A DNA stretch of 31,303 bases from a virus. The notes below the pieces were generated by a model. It saw only the letters and a program-made list of their open reading frames with translations, ran no database searches and was not told where the DNA came from. Each line of letters opens with the position of its first letter. Within the stretch, counting starts at the first letter, position 1. Positions 27,823-31,303 of the stretch are shown in pieces. The position numbers and the translations under genes are program-made. The stretch spans positions 1-31,303 of IMG/VR virus record IMGVR_UViG_3300044846_000708, one strand, 5' to 3'.

Positions 27823-29003
27823 TAACCCTTGTACAACCTAGTATAGATATTCTGCCTGCATTTAATCGGATTAACTATACGATTAGTAGCACTAATGCAA
27901 ACCTGCCCGGCTTTAAATACGTGGTTAAGGTTTATAATACTGCAGACGAATTAATTACTCAGGCTTTTTACGATTCTCCTGCTAATCCTTCCGACTCAGT
28001 TGAGTTTGATGTAAGCAAGTTTGTCTCTGTAAACTTTACCTATGCAAGTGGATTTTATCAGGTAGCTACCTCCGCAAGCAATACGAATATAATTAAGGGG
28101 TTTTATCTAAAATGCTATGAGTACTACGAAGTAGGTGGTGTGTTTGTAATAGTTAATGCCTCGGAGGTAGTTAGCTCAACCAAGTATTCCTTTGCCGGAT
28201 CTTTCCCATTACTAGAAGAAAATAATTGGACAAGTGATATTGCAAAATATACCGGAGCAAGCAATACTAATTACCTGCCTTTAACAGATTGGTCTATAAT
28301 TAAAGCTAGGGAAACTGATCAACAAATATTTGGTTTTATTAATACCGGGCTTTTAGTTAATGTCGAGCTTTTAGTGACTTACAATAATGCGACAACTCAG
28401 ACGTATTATATTACACCCTCAGCTCCTGCGGTTAATCCTAGCGTTACTTATATTCAAGTAACTGCAATGACCTACGGAGCTAACATAAATAATATTCAGC
28501 TATTTACAAATTGGAATAACGGAAGTGCAAGGCGAGCAAAGTTTGCTACGATCTTTACTCAAGAATGCGGACGTTTTGATCCGATTCGTTTAGCTTACCT
28601 AAACAAGTATGGGGCTTTTGATTTCTTTAACTTTGATCTAGTAAGCAAGACCACGTTTGACGTAGAACGAAAGGGATACGAACGCAACTATAGTGGTAGT
28701 ATTTACGAATCTAATGGAATAGTAGTTAAAAATATTAACCCTGTTTACTACACAAAGGAAACACAAAAGTGGAAGATCATAAGCGATTATTTAAATGATA
28801 GTCAAGCCGAGATCCTCCGGGAGTTGTATTCATCCCCTTTGGTTTACATGAATTTAGTAAACGATAACTACATTAACTTTTCTTGGATACCTGCGAAGCC
28901 TACTGCGACCTCATACGAGGTTAAAAAGACTGCGGTCGATAAAGTATTTAACATTGAATTAGAACTCGAATTTGGGCTTATAAACACCCGACAAGTAATA
29001 TGA
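27819..29003 (+). CDS. Tail/baseplate structural protein (394 aa)
   Basis: Beta-rich, Asn/Tyr/Thr-rich product (ITLVQPSIDILPAFNRINYT, VEFDVSKFVSVNFTYASGFY, ... TKSSA-poor) with a C-terminal FSWIPAKPTATSYEVKKTAV. The wording of its strands fits a distal tail or baseplate wedge-type protein of Bacteroidota siphophages. I do not assign a named family. ATGA overlaps both neighbours, and the next gene is a larger tail protein. Confidence 0.65.
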   Translation: MITLVQPSIDILPAFNRINYTISSTNANLPGFKYVVKVYNTADELITQAFYDSPANPSDSVEFDVSKFVSVNFTYASGFYQVATSASNTNIIKGFYLKCYEYYEVGGVFVIVNASEVVSSTKYSFAGSFPLLEENNWTSDIAKYTGASNTNYLPLTDWSIIKARETDQQIFGFINTGLLVNVELLVTYNNATTQTYYITPSAPAVNPSVTYIQVTAMTYGANINNIQLFTNWNNGSARRAKFATIFTQECGRFDPIRLAYLNKYGAFDFFNFDLVSKTTFDVERKGYERNYSGSIYESNGIVVKNINPVYYTKETQKWKIISDYLNDSQAEILRELYSSPLVYMNLVNDNYINFSWIPAKPTATSYEVKKTAVDKVFNIELELEFGLINTRQVI

Positions 29004-31180
29004 GCGCAAGACTATTCGTAGAAGGATTTGAAGCAGATACACTAGGGGATATCGATGTTGAGTTCACATTCTCTGTCGCTGACATTAGCGATATCGAGAG
29101 AAGGAACACTTCTTTTTCCAAGACCTTAACCCTTCCATCTACTTCAAGAAATCAGCAGCTATTTGGAAACATCTTTGATATATCCGTAAGTAATGATATT
29201 ATACCGGGAGCCAATATCGGGCAGAACTTTAACCCGGCGAAGCAGGCGAAAGCTCAAATATTCTTGGATAATGTAAAGATCTTTGACGGGGTTTTAAGAA
29301 TGTCAAAGATTAATAACAAAGAAGGGGAAATATTGTATGAGGTTAATATGTTCGGTAGGCTTCGGGATATTCTCGATGCTCTTGGAGATCTTACCCTTGC
29401 AGATTTAGATTTCGATGACTATGACCATACTTATAATCAGGCAAATATAGAAGCAAGTTGGTCTAGAACTGAATGGGTAGAAGGAGCACAAAACTATGTT
29501 TACCCTTTGGTGGATTACGGGTATAGCACAGACAATGGAGTAACCTACCCATTAAAAAACTTTAAGCCGGCAGTATTTGTAACCGAGATTCTAAATAGAA
29601 TATTTGAGGAGGCAGAATTTGTTATTACTGCACCGATCTTTGAATCCTTCTTTTTTAGGAAGCTAATTTTATTGACGGCCGAAAAGAATATCACTAGGGA
29701 AGTTCTAAACCTGCTTGATCAGAGAACAAACCTATTGATTCAAAACGTAACTTCTACACCTAGCTTTTCTCAGCTACTAACCTTTAATAGTGTATCTGCT
29801 CCTAGCTTTACGATTAGTAATGGAGGCACTAAATTCACTTACAATAAAACTCAGGGTTTAAATACAGGGCTTAACTTTAATGTAAGCCTGAGCTTAACTT
29901 CTTTAGAAACATTTACAAAGAATCAGTGGACGATAATCGTTTTAAAAAATGGGTCGCAAATTTTATCTGAAAGCGAGCTAGTAACTATAGTACCACTAGG
30001 GGGAACATACACTTATAATTTTGCAATAAGCGGAGGAATAACCCTTGCATTAGGTGACTACTTTGAGATAAGATTAACCGGTACGGCCGTAGGGGGATTA
30101 GGTTATAATGCCAACATTCAGAACACGGTAACAATAGCACCTGGAGGAGCGTTAAAGATTGGTAGTTCAATACCTGTGGCAGTCGATGTAGTGGAGGGTG
30201 ACACGATGAAGATTAATTATACGATGCCAAAGTCAATGAAGCAGAGGGATTTTCTTAAGTCCATTATCTCAATGTATAATTTATACATTACTCAAGATCG
30301 ATTACAGACGAACGTATTAGAGATCATCCCTTACAATGAGTTTTTTAAAGCCTTTAAAAACGAGGCTTTGGATTGGAGTGAAAAACTAGATTACTCTCAG
30401 GAGATAAGCATCACACCTTTAAGCGAACTAAGTGCAAAGGAATACCGGTTAATGTTTGACGATGATAGCGATTATTGGAGCCAAAGCTATAAGACAAAGT
30501 TCAATAAAGGATATGGAGAAAGCAGGACTATAACACCCAACGATTTTATTTTAGATACTAAATCGGTAAAGGTAGTATTTGCACCTCCCGTAATGAGAGA
30601 AGAGGTAGCCGGCAGAATAATGGTACACCTTTACAAGGTTGAAAACAACGTAAAGATACCGGATAACTTTAAGCCAAGAATAGTATTCTTTGCGCCTCAA
30701 ACTCCTTGTCCAACATCTTGGAAGATTCAGTATGCATCGGGATTAGTTACCTATAATTCCTATCCTTATGCAGGTCATATTAATAGCACTATTGATCCGG
30801 TATTCGATCAGCTATTTTCTTACCCAGATGAGGTTTACTTTTCTGTAGGGTCTTACCCGGAAAACACTAACCTTTACACAACTTACTATGATCAATTAAT
30901 TAGCTCAATAGGTGACAGAAATAGTAGGCTTTTAGAAGGTTATTTCTACTTGACTCCAACCGATATTTCTAACCTTGATTTCCGTAAGATCATCAAAGTT
31001 GGAAATCACTTTTATCAGTTACAGAAGGTAGATAAATACAATCCAATAGCAAACGGATTAAGTTACGTTTCTCTATTCAAGATTCTTGGAGAGCTTCAGC
31101 CTGAAGACTATGACTATATCCTTTTAGAGAATGACTTCTATATGTTACAAGAAAACGGGGTAAGCAAGTTTTATATTTAA
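29000..31180 (+). CDS. Large tail/baseplate protein (726 aa)
   Basis: The N-terminal part (SARLFVEGFEADTLGDIDVE, SFSKTLTLPSTSRNQQLFGN, GANIGQNFNPAKQAKAQIFL) is typical of the large tail protein following the distal tail gene in these phages. It has a baseplate hub-like beta domain with long loops. The centre has a Ser/Thr/Asn-rich beta repeat region (about 240-390). The C-terminal third is Tyr/Phe/Pro-rich and likely folds as beta sheets. No peptidase or lysozyme motif is evident. Confidence 0.7.
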   Translation: MSARLFVEGFEADTLGDIDVEFTFSVADISDIERRNTSFSKTLTLPSTSRNQQLFGNIFDISVSNDIIPGANIGQNFNPAKQAKAQIFLDNVKIFDGVLRMSKINNKEGEILYEVNMFGRLRDILDALGDLTLADLDFDDYDHTYNQANIEASWSRTEWVEGAQNYVYPLVDYGYSTDNGVTYPLKNFKPAVFVTEILNRIFEEAEFVITAPIFESFFFRKLILLTAEKNITREVLNLLDQRTNLLIQNVTSTPSFSQLLTFNSVSAPSFTISNGGTKFTYNKTQGLNTGLNFNVSLSLTSLETFTKNQWTIIVLKNGSQILSESELVTIVPLGGTYTYNFAISGGITLALGDYFEIRLTGTAVGGLGYNANIQNTVTIAPGGALKIGSSIPVAVDVVEGDTMKINYTMPKSMKQRDFLKSIISMYNLYITQDRLQTNVLEIIPYNEFFKAFKNEALDWSEKLDYSQEISITPLSELSAKEYRLMFDDDSDYWSQSYKTKFNKGYGESRTITPNDFILDTKSVKVVFAPPVMREEVAGRIMVHLYKVENNVKIPDNFKPRIVFFAPQTPCPTSWKIQYASGLVTYNSYPYAGHINSTIDPVFDQLFSYPDEVYFSVGSYPENTNLYTTYYDQLISSIGDRNSRLLEGYFYLTPTDISNLDFRKIIKVGNHFYQLQKVDKYNPIANGLSYVSLFKILGELQPEDYDYILLENDFYMLQENGVSKFYI

Positions 31181-31185
31181 TCGAT

Positions 31186-31303
31186 ATGGCAGACAAACGA
31201 ATAAGTCAATTAGTAGATAGGGGTACAATTGCAAATAATGACGTTGTACCTATCGTAGTTAGTGGAGCAGTTACAACTAATAAAGCTACGATCTCAAGTA
31301 TTC
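31186..31303 (+). CDS. Fibre-type protein, N-terminus only (3' end outside window)
   Basis: 39 codons are visible: MADKRISQLVDRGTIANNDV, then VPIVVSGAVTTNKATISSI. This is a typical start of a phage appendage protein, in which a short N-terminal module attaches to the baseplate. It may be the same gene whose S74 end opens the window at base 1. Five bases separate it from the previous stop. Confidence 0.7.
   Translation, partial: MADKRISQLVDRGTIANNDVVPIVVSGAVTTNKATISSI

Overview
The window looks like most of the genome of a tailed, probably siphovirus-like, bacteriophage of a Bacteroidota host. Every gene I can support reads on the + strand. Genes are packed tightly, with many ATGA or TAATG stop/start overlaps, and the base composition is AT-rich. 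Three things point to Bacteroidota: promoters of the TTG-N19-TAnnTTTG type, A-rich leaders in place of strong Shine-Dalgarno sites, and the kinds of small structural proteins present. I found no integrase, portable transposase, CRISPR array or rRNA.

Layout. (1) 1-12735 is the late module. It holds the C-terminal end of an S74-type fibre, tape measure, XkdF-like protease, scaffold-like protein, major capsid protein (frame broken at a T4 run), tail-tube-like protein, portal with a composite C-terminus, connector and completion proteins, small membrane proteins, amidase, metallophosphoesterase and a membrane-anchored spanin-like protein. (2) 12736-16965 starts with an intergenic control region and a promoter. 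It continues with small early proteins, an ERF recombinase, a Gp157-like protein and several helix-turn-helix proteins. (3) 16957-17080 is a promoter followed directly by a three-hairpin RNA ending in a terminator. The loops of its first and last hairpins are complementary over 7 nt. (4) 17085-18902 holds replication-type genes and a RusA-like resolvase. (5) 18943-24591 is one dense operon: XRE regulator, ParB-like protein with a Cys motif, small DPPW-type methyltransferase, GNAT acetyltransferase, an IbrA-like PAPS-reductase-family enzyme with an IbrB-like ParB partner, a sigma-like protein, an SSB-like protein and an HNH protein. (6) 24582-24747 carries a tRNA-like RNA with an abnormal centre, followed by a pseudoknot-capable RNA. 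(7) 24984 to the end is the packaging and tail module: small and large terminase, a tail assembly chaperone pair with a U UUU UUU frameshift site, tail proteins, and the N-terminus of a fibre-type protein.

The fibre begun at the right edge and the fibre ended at the left edge suggest a circular or permuted map. Joining the two ends directly is out of frame, so some sequence is missing or the genes differ. On that map the virion genes run terminase - chaperone - tail - fibre - tape measure - protease - capsid - portal - lysis.

The best candidates for undescribed biology are the kissing-loop RNA at 16994-17078, the methyltransferase/GNAT/IbrAB cassette at 19419-23004, and the tRNA-like plus pseudoknot pair at 24582-24747. 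All functions are read from sequence motifs and context only; no database search was run.
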